Shown piece after piece: positions 1 to 5,534 of a DNA stretch of 6,123 bases. The DNA is from Dehalococcoidia bacterium (GTDB lineage Bacteria; Chloroflexota; Dehalococcoidia; UBA2247): assembly GCA_021159955.1 (NCBI GenBank), contig JAGHDJ010000009.1:1-6123 (forward strand). Reading direction: 5' to 3'. Each line of letters starts with the position of its first letter. Position 1 is the stretch's first letter. The notes below the pieces were generated by a model, which made no database searches, had not been told where the DNA came from, and saw nothing but the letters and a program-made list of their open reading frames with translations. The translations under genes and the position numbers were made by a program.

Positions 1-786
1 GTTCTTCTCAGTGGGGAAAATCCCCACCTTTACATCAGAAGCATAATCCGAGACAGCCTTCCCAATTATCTCATTAAGCTTAATATATTGCCTGGTATGC
101 CTGGGAACAAAATCCGTAAAAGACCCAAGTATATCATGAATTACTTGTATTTCTCCGTCACACTTCGGTCCTGCACCAATACCAATGGTGGGAACATTAC
201 ACCTCTCGGTAATAAGCTCAGCAAGGAGATAGGGAATAGATTCCAGCACAATACTAAAGGCTCCCGCCTTCTCCAGCGCCTTAGCGTCATCCATAATTGC
301 CTTCGCCGCTTCCAGGGTTTTACCTTGAACCTTAAAACCACCAAACTGGTGCACTGACTGAGGAGTCATTCCAATATGCCCCATAACAGGTATACCGCAA
401 TTCACCACACGCTCAACTACATCAGCCACGTCCACACCACCCTCAAGCTTAACTGCTTGAGCCCCCCCCTCCTGAATAAAGCGAGCTGCATTGCGCAAGG
501 CATCAAGGCTATTGGTATGGTAGGTCATAAAAGGCATATCAACTACCACCAACGCCCTCTTAGTTCCTCTAACCACCGCCCTGGTATGATGAAGCATATC
601 ATACATAGTTACGGGCAGAGTGTTCTCATAACCCAGCATTACCATGCCAAGACTATCTCCTACTAATATGAGAGGAATACCAGCCTCATCAACTATACGG
701 GCAGTAGAATAATCATAGGCAGTGATAGTGGGTATCTTCTCCCCCTTTAATTTCATCTCTTTTATATCATTAGCGGTAACACGCAT
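1..786 (-). CDS. panB: 3-methyl-2-oxobutanoate hydroxymethyltransferase PanB (3' end outside window)
   Basis: PanB is a cytosolic enzyme that transfers a hydroxymethyl group from methylene-tetrahydrofolate to 2-ketoisovalerate, giving ketopantoate, the first step of pantothenate synthesis. The visible 262 residues form a TIM barrel with every family hallmark: LVGDSLGMV (41-49, metal ligand D44), VVVDMPF (80-86, D83), VKLEGG (112-117, K113 and E115), GHIGMTPQ (136-143), catalytic-type E182 in VLESIP (180-185), and IGIGAG..CDGE (201-212). The frame is open to the window edge after FPTEKN; E. coli PanB has 264 residues and homologues end soon after this point, so only the last few to about 20 residues should be missing. 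The ATG at 786 has a G-rich Shine-Dalgarno (GGGGG, 801-797) about 10 nt upstream. It lies 16 nt after the panD stop, so the two are probably co-translated. A run of eight G (469-462, coding strand) keeps the frame intact. Confidence 0.97.
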   Translation of the reverse strand, partial: MRVTANDIKEMKLKGEKIPTITAYDYSTARIVDEAGIPLILVGDSLGMVMLGYENTLPVTMYDMLHHTRAVVRGTKRALVVVDMPFMTYHTNSLDALRNAARFIQEGGAQAVKLEGGVDVADVVERVVNCGIPVMGHIGMTPQSVHQFGGFKVQGKTLEAAKAIMDDAKALEKAGAFSIVLESIPYLLAELITERCNVPTIGIGAGPKCDGEIQVIHDILGSFTDFVPRHTRQYIKLNEIIGKAVSDYASDVKVGIFPTEKN

Positions 787-802
787 TTTAATAATACCCC
801 CA

Positions 803-1174
803 TTAAATCCGATTGAGCACAGTTTCTCCAAGCGTCCGGGTGATATTGTTATATTCATCAACATACACCCTCGTGGGCTGACAAACTCTTGCCTCAGAAT
901 CCGAAAGACTAACGTAACTGAGAATAATTACAATGTCACCCGGTGACACCAACCTCGCAGCCGCCCCATTGATACATATCTCTCCCTTATCTCCACTGAT
1001 GGCATAAGTCTGAAAACGCTCTCCGTTGTTCACATCAAGAACATGAACCATCTCGTGAGGAAGTATGTCTGCCGCCACCATAAGCTCGCGATCAATGGTG
1101 ATACTCCCTTCATATTCTACATTGACATCAGTAACCTTTGTTCGATGCAGCTTACTCTTCAGCATAGTTCTCAC
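803..1174 (-). CDS. panD: Aspartate 1-decarboxylase PanD proenzyme
   Basis: PanD decarboxylates L-aspartate to beta-alanine, which PanC joins to pantoate. It is made as a proenzyme that cleaves itself at a Gly-Ser bond, turning the serine into a pyruvoyl cofactor. From a GTG start the product has 123 residues and begins [11 protein letters not shown], like other PanD proteins. Visible key features are K8, Y21, the cleavage site EGS (G23/S24), [11 protein letters not shown] with R53 and Y57, and INGAAARL with N69. The start was chosen because AGAGGAGG (1190-1183) lies 9 nt before the GTG at 1174. A TTG at 1180 is only 3 nt from it, and an ATG at 1165 would remove conserved N-terminal residues. 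The gene sits 54 nt after the DUF2520 gene and 16 nt before panB, so it is the middle visible gene of the operon. Confidence 0.97.
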   Translation of the reverse strand: MRTMLKSKLHRTKVTDVNVEYEGSITIDRELMVAADILPHEMVHVLDVNNGERFQTYAISGDKGEICINGAAARLVSPGDIVIILSYVSLSDSEARVCQPTRVYVDEYNNITRTLGETVLNRI

Positions 1175-1228
1175 CAGCAATTTCCTCCTCTAATCAGCAT
1201 TTCTATCATTCAGTACAACCTCTATAAC

Positions 1229-2107
1229 CTAAGATGCTTTAGATGCCAGAGCATCACTCAACAAACTGTGTATCTCTTCAGCTTCGCTTCTCTCAATTTT
1301 ACCCTTCGCCCGAGCGATAGGTAGAGTCTCCAATCCCAGAGAGCAATATACTGAGAGTAATGATGAACCCCGTCCCTCCAATACATTCAAGTGTTTTTTT
1401 ACCGTTCCCACATCACCCCTGGCAATGGGTCCTGTGAGACAATTCGGTAATCCGATATTGGCAACATTATCAACTGTTCCCTTCAACAACGGCACTAGTG
1501 CCCTGCTTGCCTCATCATTATCCACCCCAAATTCCTCCCACATATCCGTCGCCAGTTTCATCAGCGTTACCATGTAGTTAGACACCATCACTGCTGCTGC
1601 ATGATACAACACCTTATCCTCCATTTTTAGCCTTACCCAATGCCCCCCAATCACAGTGGCAAACTCCTTTAGAGTGCTCAATAGCGGCTCCTCCGCTTCC
1701 AGCGCGAAGGTGATACCGGAAATACTCTCCACCGCGCAGGAAATACTGGCAAAAGTCTGCAGGGGATGAAACCCCCCCACATAAGCACTCGCCAATTTCG
1801 CCGGCTCAAGAATACTGAGCGGAGCCGCTCCACTGCAATGCACCACGCTCTGCCCCAAATGCCACTTTACCGCTTCCACCACCGAAGCGATAACATCATC
1901 AGGGGTGGTAACAAATACCACATCAGCAACATCAGCCACCTCCTGCGCACAGGATGACACCTTACAACCGCCAACTGCATCTGCCAAGCTTTCGGCTGAA
2001 GCGATACTGTAACTGGCAACCGCTGCTATGGGATATCCCTTACCACCCAAGCTAACCGCCAACGCAGTACCCACTGTCCCCGCACCAATAAATCCTAATC
2101 GGACTAT
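1229..2107 (-). CDS. Rossmann-like/DUF2520 oxidoreductase, candidate ketopantoate reductase (PanG-like)
   Basis: The sequence matches the two-domain family of an NAD(P)-binding Rossmann domain followed by DUF2520, related to ProC and PanE. With the start at 2107 it has 292 residues: a nucleotide-binding loop GFIGAGTVG (5-13), VFVTTPDD (64-71), VVHCSGA (88-94), GGFHPLQTF (111-119) and the helical-domain signature K165..LYHAAAVMVSNY (167-178). Being first in a panD-panB operon suggests it reduces ketopantoate to pantoate, the step between PanB and PanC; from memory, the Francisella ketopantoate reductase PanG is of this kind. That role is inferred. The first standard start codon in frame, GTG at 2074, lies inside the glycine loop and would destroy it. 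The only well-placed alternative is ATA at 2107, 7 nt after AGGAG (2119-2115); a stop codon at 2137 closes the frame upstream. Either this gene uses AUA, or one base is mutated or misread. Confidence 0.85.
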   Translation of the reverse strand: MVRLGFIGAGTVGTALAVSLGGKGYPIAAVASYSIASAESLADAVGGCKVSSCAQEVADVADVVFVTTPDDVIASVVEAVKWHLGQSVVHCSGAAPLSILEPAKLASAYVGGFHPLQTFASISCAVESISGITFALEAEEPLLSTLKEFATVIGGHWVRLKMEDKVLYHAAAVMVSNYMVTLMKLATDMWEEFGVDNDEASRALVPLLKGTVDNVANIGLPNCLTGPIARGDVGTVKKHLNVLEGRGSSLLSVYCSLGLETLPIARAKGKIERSEAEEIHSLLSDALASKAS

Positions 2108-2201
2108 CTTTTTTCTCCTATCTCTCCCAGGGCATTATATCCATTACACATTACAAGGAGCACTCTCTGTTATCTCATACATTTCAGGTACTACAAAATA
2201 C

Positions 2202-2234
2202 AAAAAGGCCTCCCCTCAAAAAGAGGGTAAGCCT
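2202..2234 (-). terminator. Intrinsic terminator in the pan operon leader
   Basis: On the minus strand, AGGCTTACCCTC (2234-2223) and GAGGGGAGGCCT (2217-2206) form a 12-position stem with one G-U pair and one A-G mismatch around a TTTTT loop, followed by a T-run at 2206-2202. It lies about 95 nt before the first pan-operon gene, inside the transcript, so it is best read as an attenuator. Its 5' arm overlaps the 3' strand of the leader's closing stem, so the two structures compete. On the plus strand it would have only an A-rich start and weak tail, so it is assigned to the minus strand. Confidence 0.8.
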
Positions 2235-2362
2235 CAACTATATTACCTGGATTAGCATCATTACCATCTCAGTCGTTCCCACGATCCAAGTGGACTATAT
2301 CTAATTCCAAAAACTTTCCGCCTTCTGCAAGCTTACTGCCCCACAAGGTCAATAGCTACAGC
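2231..2362 (-). promoter_or_regulatory. Structured 5' leader of the pan operon, riboswitch candidate (possible pan motif)
   Basis: Downstream of the minus-strand promoter the leader folds back on itself. The segment 2362-2344 (GCTGTAGCTATTGACCTTG) pairs with 2250-2231 (CCAGGTAATATAGTTGAGGC), with a few mismatches, G-U pairs and one bulge. Inside, AGTCCAC (2296-2290) pairs with GTG (2282-2280) and GACT (2274-2271), leaving a GGAAC bulge and the loop TTGGATC. A second possible stem, GGA-A-TTA (2308-2302) with TAATCC (2254-2249), has a single bulged A. The terminator follows directly. Known biology: the 'pan' RNA motif, a proposed riboswitch reported in Chloroflexi, Firmicutes and deltaproteobacteria, occupies the 5' UTRs of panB/panC/panD operons. 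The pairings are seen in the sequence; assignment to that motif rests on location and architecture and was not checked against its consensus. No T-box or TPP signature was found. Confidence 0.6.
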
Positions 2363-2368
2363 AATATC

Positions 2369-2397
2369 ATCATATACTCCTCATTTTTGTTTGTCAA
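2369..2397 (-). promoter_or_regulatory. Sigma-70-type promoter of the pan operon
   Basis: On the minus strand a perfect -35 box TTGACA (2397-2392) is followed by a 17-nt spacer and TATGAT (2374-2369, five of six consensus bases). The predicted start near 2362 is just where the structured leader begins. The -35 box overlaps that of the divergent aroH promoter. Confidence 0.8.
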
Positions 2398-2419
2398 TCA
2401 AACACACTTGTGCCATAAT
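2391..2419 (+). promoter_or_regulatory. Sigma-70-type promoter of the aroH-aroF operon
   Basis: TTGTCA (2391-2396, five of six consensus bases), a 17-nt spacer and CATAAT (2414-2419, five of six). Transcription should start near 2426, giving an untranslated leader of about 27 nt, too short for a leader-peptide attenuator. The -35 box shares five base pairs with that of the minus-strand pan promoter. Confidence 0.75.
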
Positions 2420-2431
2420 GAACTTCATTAT
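2415..2431. promoter_or_regulatory. Perfect 17-bp palindrome over the aroH -10/start region, candidate operator
   Basis: ATAATGAA (2415-2422), a central C, then TTCATTAT (2424-2431) form a perfect inverted repeat. It covers most of the -10 box and the predicted start site of the aroH promoter, the classic position for a repressor operator. The stem is AT-rich with no T-run, so a DNA-binding dimer site is more likely than a terminator. The regulator is unknown; an aromatic amino-acid-responsive repressor would fit the genes controlled. Confidence 0.5.
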
Positions 2432-2452
2432 CACTCAGGAGGACGCAATACT

Positions 2453-2812
2453 ATGTGGTGCCGAGGTATCCGTGGAGCAACTACAGCGGAGCACAACACT
2501 AAAGAAGCTATTTTAGAGGCAAGTAAGGAATTACTCCAGGAGATAGTCACCGTCAATGAGATAGACATTGACTCCATAACCTGCATCATCTTTACCACCA
2601 CTCCAGACCTCAACGATACCTTTCCCGCAACTGCAGCACGCCAGCTCGGCTGGTCTAATACTGCCCTCCTCTGCACCCATGAGATAGACGTACAGGGCAG
2701 TATGCCAATGTGCATTCGCGTTCTCGTCTTATTTAATACCGAGAAGCAAGCCAGCGAAATACAATTCGTATATCTCAGAGGGACGGAGATACTGAGACAA
2801 AACACCCTCTGA
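2453..2812 (+). CDS. aroH: Chorismate mutase, AroH class
   Basis: This enzyme converts chorismate to prephenate, the branch point towards phenylalanine and tyrosine, in the cytosol. The 119-residue product matches the monofunctional Bacillus subtilis-type AroH trimer and opens with RGIRGATT (4-11). Active-site positions of that family are present: R7, F57, R63, C74, E77, R89 (in CIRV) and Y107 (in VYLRG). The position of Lys60 in B. subtilis is threonine here. The start at 2453 was chosen over an upstream ATG at 2387 because AGGAGG (2437-2442) lies 10 nt before it, the protein then begins where family members do, and 2387 would precede the promoter's -10 box. It is the first gene of the plus-strand operon, 39 nt ahead of aroF, so entry-point and branch-point enzymes are made together. 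Confidence 0.95.
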   Translation: MWCRGIRGATTAEHNTKEAILEASKELLQEIVTVNEIDIDSITCIIFTTTPDLNDTFPATAARQLGWSNTALLCTHEIDVQGSMPMCIRVLVLFNTEKQASEIQFVYLRGTEILRQNTL

Positions 2813-2851
2813 CAGAGGATATTATATAATTTTTTTAGAGGAGCGATTTCA

Positions 2852-3904
2852 GTGATCATCGTAATGAAGCCTAATTCAGGAGAAAAAGATATTGCCGAGG
2901 TTATGTCCCGACTCAAGGACATTGGCTTAAAAGGACACATTTCACAGGGTGCAGAGCGAACAATAATAGGAGCTGTAGGGGTTAAACCCAACATGCCCGA
3001 AATTCACGACTCCTTTATCGTGATGCCCTCCGTAGCAGAAGTCATCCCCGTTACCAAGCCATATAAGCTGACCAACCGTGAATTTCACCCCCTGAACACC
3101 ACGATAAGAGCGGACAAATTCACCATAGGTGGAGACGAAATAGTGGTGATGGCAGGTCCCTGTGCCGTAGAAACAGAGGTGCAATTGATAAAGACAGCAG
3201 AAGCGGTAAAAGCCGCAGGAGCTAACATCTTACGCGGAGGCGCCTTCAAACCGAGCACCTCCCCCTATGGCTTCCGCGGGTTGGGTGAAGATGTCTTAAA
3301 ACTACTTGCTAAAGCCAGAAAAGAAACCGGTATGCCAATCGTAACTGAAGTTATTGCAGCCAGAGATGTAGAGATGGTGGCAAGATATAGCGATATACTC
3401 CAGATAGGGGCACGCAATATGCAAAATTTTGCCCTGCTGGACGAAGTGGGACAGACACAAAAACCTGTTATGCTCAAAAGAGGGCTGTCATCTACCATTC
3501 AAGAATGGCTGCTTGCCGCAGAATATATTATGTCCCAGGGCAACGAACAGGTAATGCTCTGTGAGCGCGGCATCAGAACATTTGAGACTTACACCAGAAA
3601 CACGATGGATATCAGTGCCATCCCCGCAATCCACAAGCTCAGCCACCTGCCCGTCATTGCCGACCCAAGTCACGCCACCGGCAAGTGGCACCTGGTAACC
3701 CCAGTATCTATGGCAGCCATTGCTGCCGGAGCGGACGGACTGATGATTGAGGTTCATCCCAATCCCGATGCAGCACTCAAGGACGGACCCCAGTCACTCA
3801 CTTTTGATAATTTCGCTACGTTAATGCAAAAAATAAAGCCTTTAATTACCGCCATGGGTCGCAAACTGGCAACCGAAGCAAATCATTTCACAGCACAGTG
3901 TTAA
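2852..3904 (+). CDS. aroF: 3-deoxy-7-phosphoheptulonate (DAHP) synthase, type I-beta with N-terminal regulatory domain
   Basis: DAHP synthase condenses phosphoenolpyruvate with erythrose 4-phosphate, the first committed step of the shikimate pathway. The 350-residue product resembles the Thermotoga maritima enzyme. Residues 1-70 form a ferredoxin-like (ACT-like) domain, MIIVMKP...HISQGAERTIIG, which in that enzyme mediates tyrosine/phenylalanine feedback inhibition. The catalytic barrel follows from KPYKL..REFHP (69-80). Metal ligands fall at C104 (AGPCAVE), H274 (DPSHATG), E300 (IEVHP) and D311 (KDGPQSL). Substrate-binding motifs LRGGAFKP (127-134), QIGARNMQNF (184-193), MLKRG (207-211) and CERGIRTFE (237-245) are intact. 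There is no fused chorismate mutase domain; the separate aroH product upstream may fill that role. The GTG start has AGAGGAG (2837-2843) 8 nt upstream, and the next gene begins 9 nt after the stop. Confidence 0.97.
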   Translation: MIIVMKPNSGEKDIAEVMSRLKDIGLKGHISQGAERTIIGAVGVKPNMPEIHDSFIVMPSVAEVIPVTKPYKLTNREFHPLNTTIRADKFTIGGDEIVVMAGPCAVETEVQLIKTAEAVKAAGANILRGGAFKPSTSPYGFRGLGEDVLKLLAKARKETGMPIVTEVIAARDVEMVARYSDILQIGARNMQNFALLDEVGQTQKPVMLKRGLSSTIQEWLLAAEYIMSQGNEQVMLCERGIRTFETYTRNTMDISAIPAIHKLSHLPVIADPSHATGKWHLVTPVSMAAIAAGADGLMIEVHPNPDAALKDGPQSLTFDNFATLMQKIKPLITAMGRKLATEANHFTAQC

Positions 3905-3913
3905 TATACACCT

Positions 3914-4756
3914 ATGAATAAATTTCTCTTCGGCACAGCAGGTATCCCTATGAGCACCTATCCGCACACCACTCGGGCAGGAATTAAGCGGGTTAAAGAA
4001 CTCGGTCTGGGCTGTATGGAGATAGAATTCGTTCACGGCGTGAGGATGAACGCCGAAAGAGCGGGGCTGGTGTCAGAAACTGCCAAAGAAGAACACATAG
4101 CACTCAGCGTACATGCCTCATATTATGTAAACTTGAACTCAAGGGAACCCGAGAAGATAACTGCCAGCTGCCAGAGGATATTGAGGGCGGCTCGTATAGG
4201 TTCCATCTGCGGCGCCAGAAATGTAGTTTTTCACCCCGCCTTCTACGGGGATAAATCCCCCGAGGAGACATACGCCATCGTCAAGGAACATGTAAGCGGG
4301 ATGACAGACACTCTCCGTGAGGAAGGTTGCCAGATACTACTCAGCCCAGAGGTTATGGGCAAGGTGAGTCAATTTGGAACGCTGGAAGAGACATTAAATC
4401 TCTGCTCCGAGATAGAGGGGACAACCCCCTGCATGGACTTTGCCCACTGGCACGCCCGAACAGGAAAAGCCAATTCATATGATGAGTTTAGCTCCATCTT
4501 AAAGCTCTTTGAACAAAAGCTGGGCAAAAAAACCTTAAGGCAAATGCACATACACGTCTCAGGAATAGACTATGGCCCAAAGGGAGAACGCAAGCACCTG
4601 ACACTGGCAGAGTCCGACTTTCAATACAGGGATTTACTCAAGGCACTACATAACAGCGGAGCGGGCGGAACTATCATCTGTGAGAGCCCAAATCAAGAAG
4701 AAGATGCGCTGCTGCTGCAAAAGACATATCGAGCACTCTTAAATGCCGAAACTTAA
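3914..4756 (+). CDS. Endonuclease IV-like TIM-barrel protein (AP endonuclease family 2)
   Basis: The 280-residue product belongs to the AP_endonuc_2/xylose isomerase-like barrels and is closest to endonuclease IV (Nfo), which nicks DNA at abasic sites using three zinc ions. Matching segments are SVHASYYVNLNS (65-76, H67), VVFHPAFYG (104-112, H107), SPEVMGK (144-150, E146), CMDFAHWHA (173-181, D175 and H178), MHIHVSGIDYG (211-221, H212), GERKHLTL (224-231, H228) and IICESP (255-259, E257). Most zinc ligands thus have counterparts, but the canonical Asp-Arg-His ligand triad reads E225-R-K-H228. This resembles an archaeal-type branch more than E. coli Nfo. The ATG at 3914 has no clear Shine-Dalgarno and lies 9 nt after aroF, so it probably relies on translational coupling. 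Its place in an aromatic operon is unexplained. The same fold includes sugar isomerases and the AsbF 3-dehydroshikimate dehydratase, so DNA repair is likely but not certain. Confidence 0.85.
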   Translation: MNKFLFGTAGIPMSTYPHTTRAGIKRVKELGLGCMEIEFVHGVRMNAERAGLVSETAKEEHIALSVHASYYVNLNSREPEKITASCQRILRAARIGSICGARNVVFHPAFYGDKSPEETYAIVKEHVSGMTDTLREEGCQILLSPEVMGKVSQFGTLEETLNLCSEIEGTTPCMDFAHWHARTGKANSYDEFSSILKLFEQKLGKKTLRQMHIHVSGIDYGPKGERKHLTLAESDFQYRDLLKALHNSGAGGTIICESPNQEEDALLLQKTYRALLNAET

Positions 4757-4786
4757 AAAAACTGTGCAGGGACACCCTAAAGATTC

Positions 4787-5413
4787 ATGCTGGGACTAGA
4801 ACAAGATATACTGCAATTTGTTAGACACACATATGACTTTCTCCAATGGCCCGGCGTGATACTGTTAATGACCATAGAGAGTTTAGCCGTTCCAATTCCC
4901 ACCGAGGTGATTATGCCCCTAGCAGGATGGATGCTGGTGCAATGGCAGGGGCTGGGCTGGCACTACACGCTGTGGGCAGGATTCTGCGGCGGGTTGGGCT
5001 GTGTGATAGGGTCATCCATCTTTTATCTTATTGGATTGAAAGGTGGAAGGGCACTGGTGGAGCGCTATGGGAATCGCTTCTTCGTCTCTCACGGCGATAT
5101 AGACAGAGCACACGGCTGGTTTGAGAAACACGGCGAGGTAGCAATATTTTTCTCCCGATTCATACCGATATTAAACACATGGATAGGCATCCCCGCAGGA
5201 ACAGCTAAAATGAACTTTCCAAAGTTTTTGCTATATACCCTCATAGGGTCTTCCCTCTACTGCTCCGCGCTGGCATACGGCGGATACAAACTGGGGGAAA
5301 ACTGGAATATAATCCGAGAGGTTACCAGACCCTTCGATATACCAGTTGCCATAGTAATTGTGGTTGTCGTTGCCGTCTACCTTTATCAGCACAAGAAAAA
5401 AACATCTCATTGA
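4787..5413 (+). CDS. DedA-family (SNARE-associated/VTT) inner-membrane protein
   Basis: DedA proteins are multi-pass membrane proteins linked to lipid carrier flipping, membrane homeostasis and proton-motive force. The 208-residue product has the usual length. It has a re-entrant/helical region with ESLAVPIPTEVIMPLAG (31-47, E31 and E40), a helix with GGLGCVIGSSIFYLIGLKGG (68-87), the second hallmark FFSRFIPILNTWIGIPAG (121-138), a hydrophobic stretch at about 146-166, and a C-terminal helix around 185-200 ending in a positively charged cytoplasmic tail (KKK). Oddity: the FxRxxPxxR-type motif keeps R124, but the second arginine, important in E. coli YqjA, is N130. The start lies 30 nt after the previous stop with only a poor ribosome site (AGGG about 17 nt upstream). 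No promoter was seen, so it is probably the last gene of the operon. Confidence 0.92.
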   Translation: MLGLEQDILQFVRHTYDFLQWPGVILLMTIESLAVPIPTEVIMPLAGWMLVQWQGLGWHYTLWAGFCGGLGCVIGSSIFYLIGLKGGRALVERYGNRFFVSHGDIDRAHGWFEKHGEVAIFFSRFIPILNTWIGIPAGTAKMNFPKFLLYTLIGSSLYCSALAYGGYKLGENWNIIREVTRPFDIPVAIVIVVVVAVYLYQHKKKTSH

Positions 5414-5438
5414 CCGCACCATATTCCTGAGTTATAAT
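5410..5438 (+). promoter_or_regulatory. Promoter of the tRNA-Arg gene
   Basis: TTGACC (5410-5415, five of six consensus bases), a 17-nt spacer and a perfect TATAAT (5433-5438). The predicted start near 5445 leaves about 13 nt of 5' precursor. The -35 box overlaps the dedA stop codon, so the tRNA has its own strong promoter packed against the upstream operon. Confidence 0.85.
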
Positions 5439-5457
5439 TTCCAATGCTGACCAAAAT

Positions 5458-5534
5458 GTCCCTGTAGCTCAGCTGGACAGAGCAACTGCCTTCTAAGCAG
5501 TGGGTCCTGGGTTCGAATCCCAGCAGGGACGCCA
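5458..5534 (+). tRNA. tRNA-Arg (anticodon TCT), CCA encoded
   Basis: A complete cloverleaf: acceptor GTCCCTG (5458-5464) pairs with CAGGGAC (5524-5530); D stem GCTC/GAGC (5467-5470, 5480-5483); anticodon stem ACTGC/GCAGT (5485-5489, 5497-5501) around CTTCTAA with anticodon TCT at 5492-5494; a five-base variable loop GGGTC; T stem CTGGG/CCCAG (5507-5511, 5519-5523) around TTCGAAT. G5531 is the discriminator and CCA (5532-5534) is encoded. It decodes AGA, and AGG by wobble. No terminator is visible downstream; the sequence passes straight into the pseudogene. Confidence 0.97.

Noticed and set aside
2072..2074. GTG at 2074 as the start of the DUF2520 protein
   Set aside because: It falls within the GxGxxG nucleotide-binding loop and has no Shine-Dalgarno, so the product would lose its first strand and half the loop.
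2134..2139. TATAAT on the minus strand about 27 nt before the ATA start, a possible second pan promoter
   Set aside because: No acceptable -35 box at 16-18 nt spacing and no extended -10 TG, so it is not annotated; it would matter if start-site mapping placed a leader-free transcript here.
2231..2362. The pan leader as 6S RNA, T-box or TPP riboswitch
   Set aside because: A long closing stem recalls 6S and CTGAGA (2272-2267) recalls TPP, but the T-box consensus and the other TPP conserved blocks (ACCC, GAACCTGA) are absent, and the terminator lies directly upstream of pan genes.
2431..2994. A 187-residue minus-strand open frame opposite aroH
   Set aside because: It lies antisense to aroH and the aroF start, has no family features, and both sense genes are certain.
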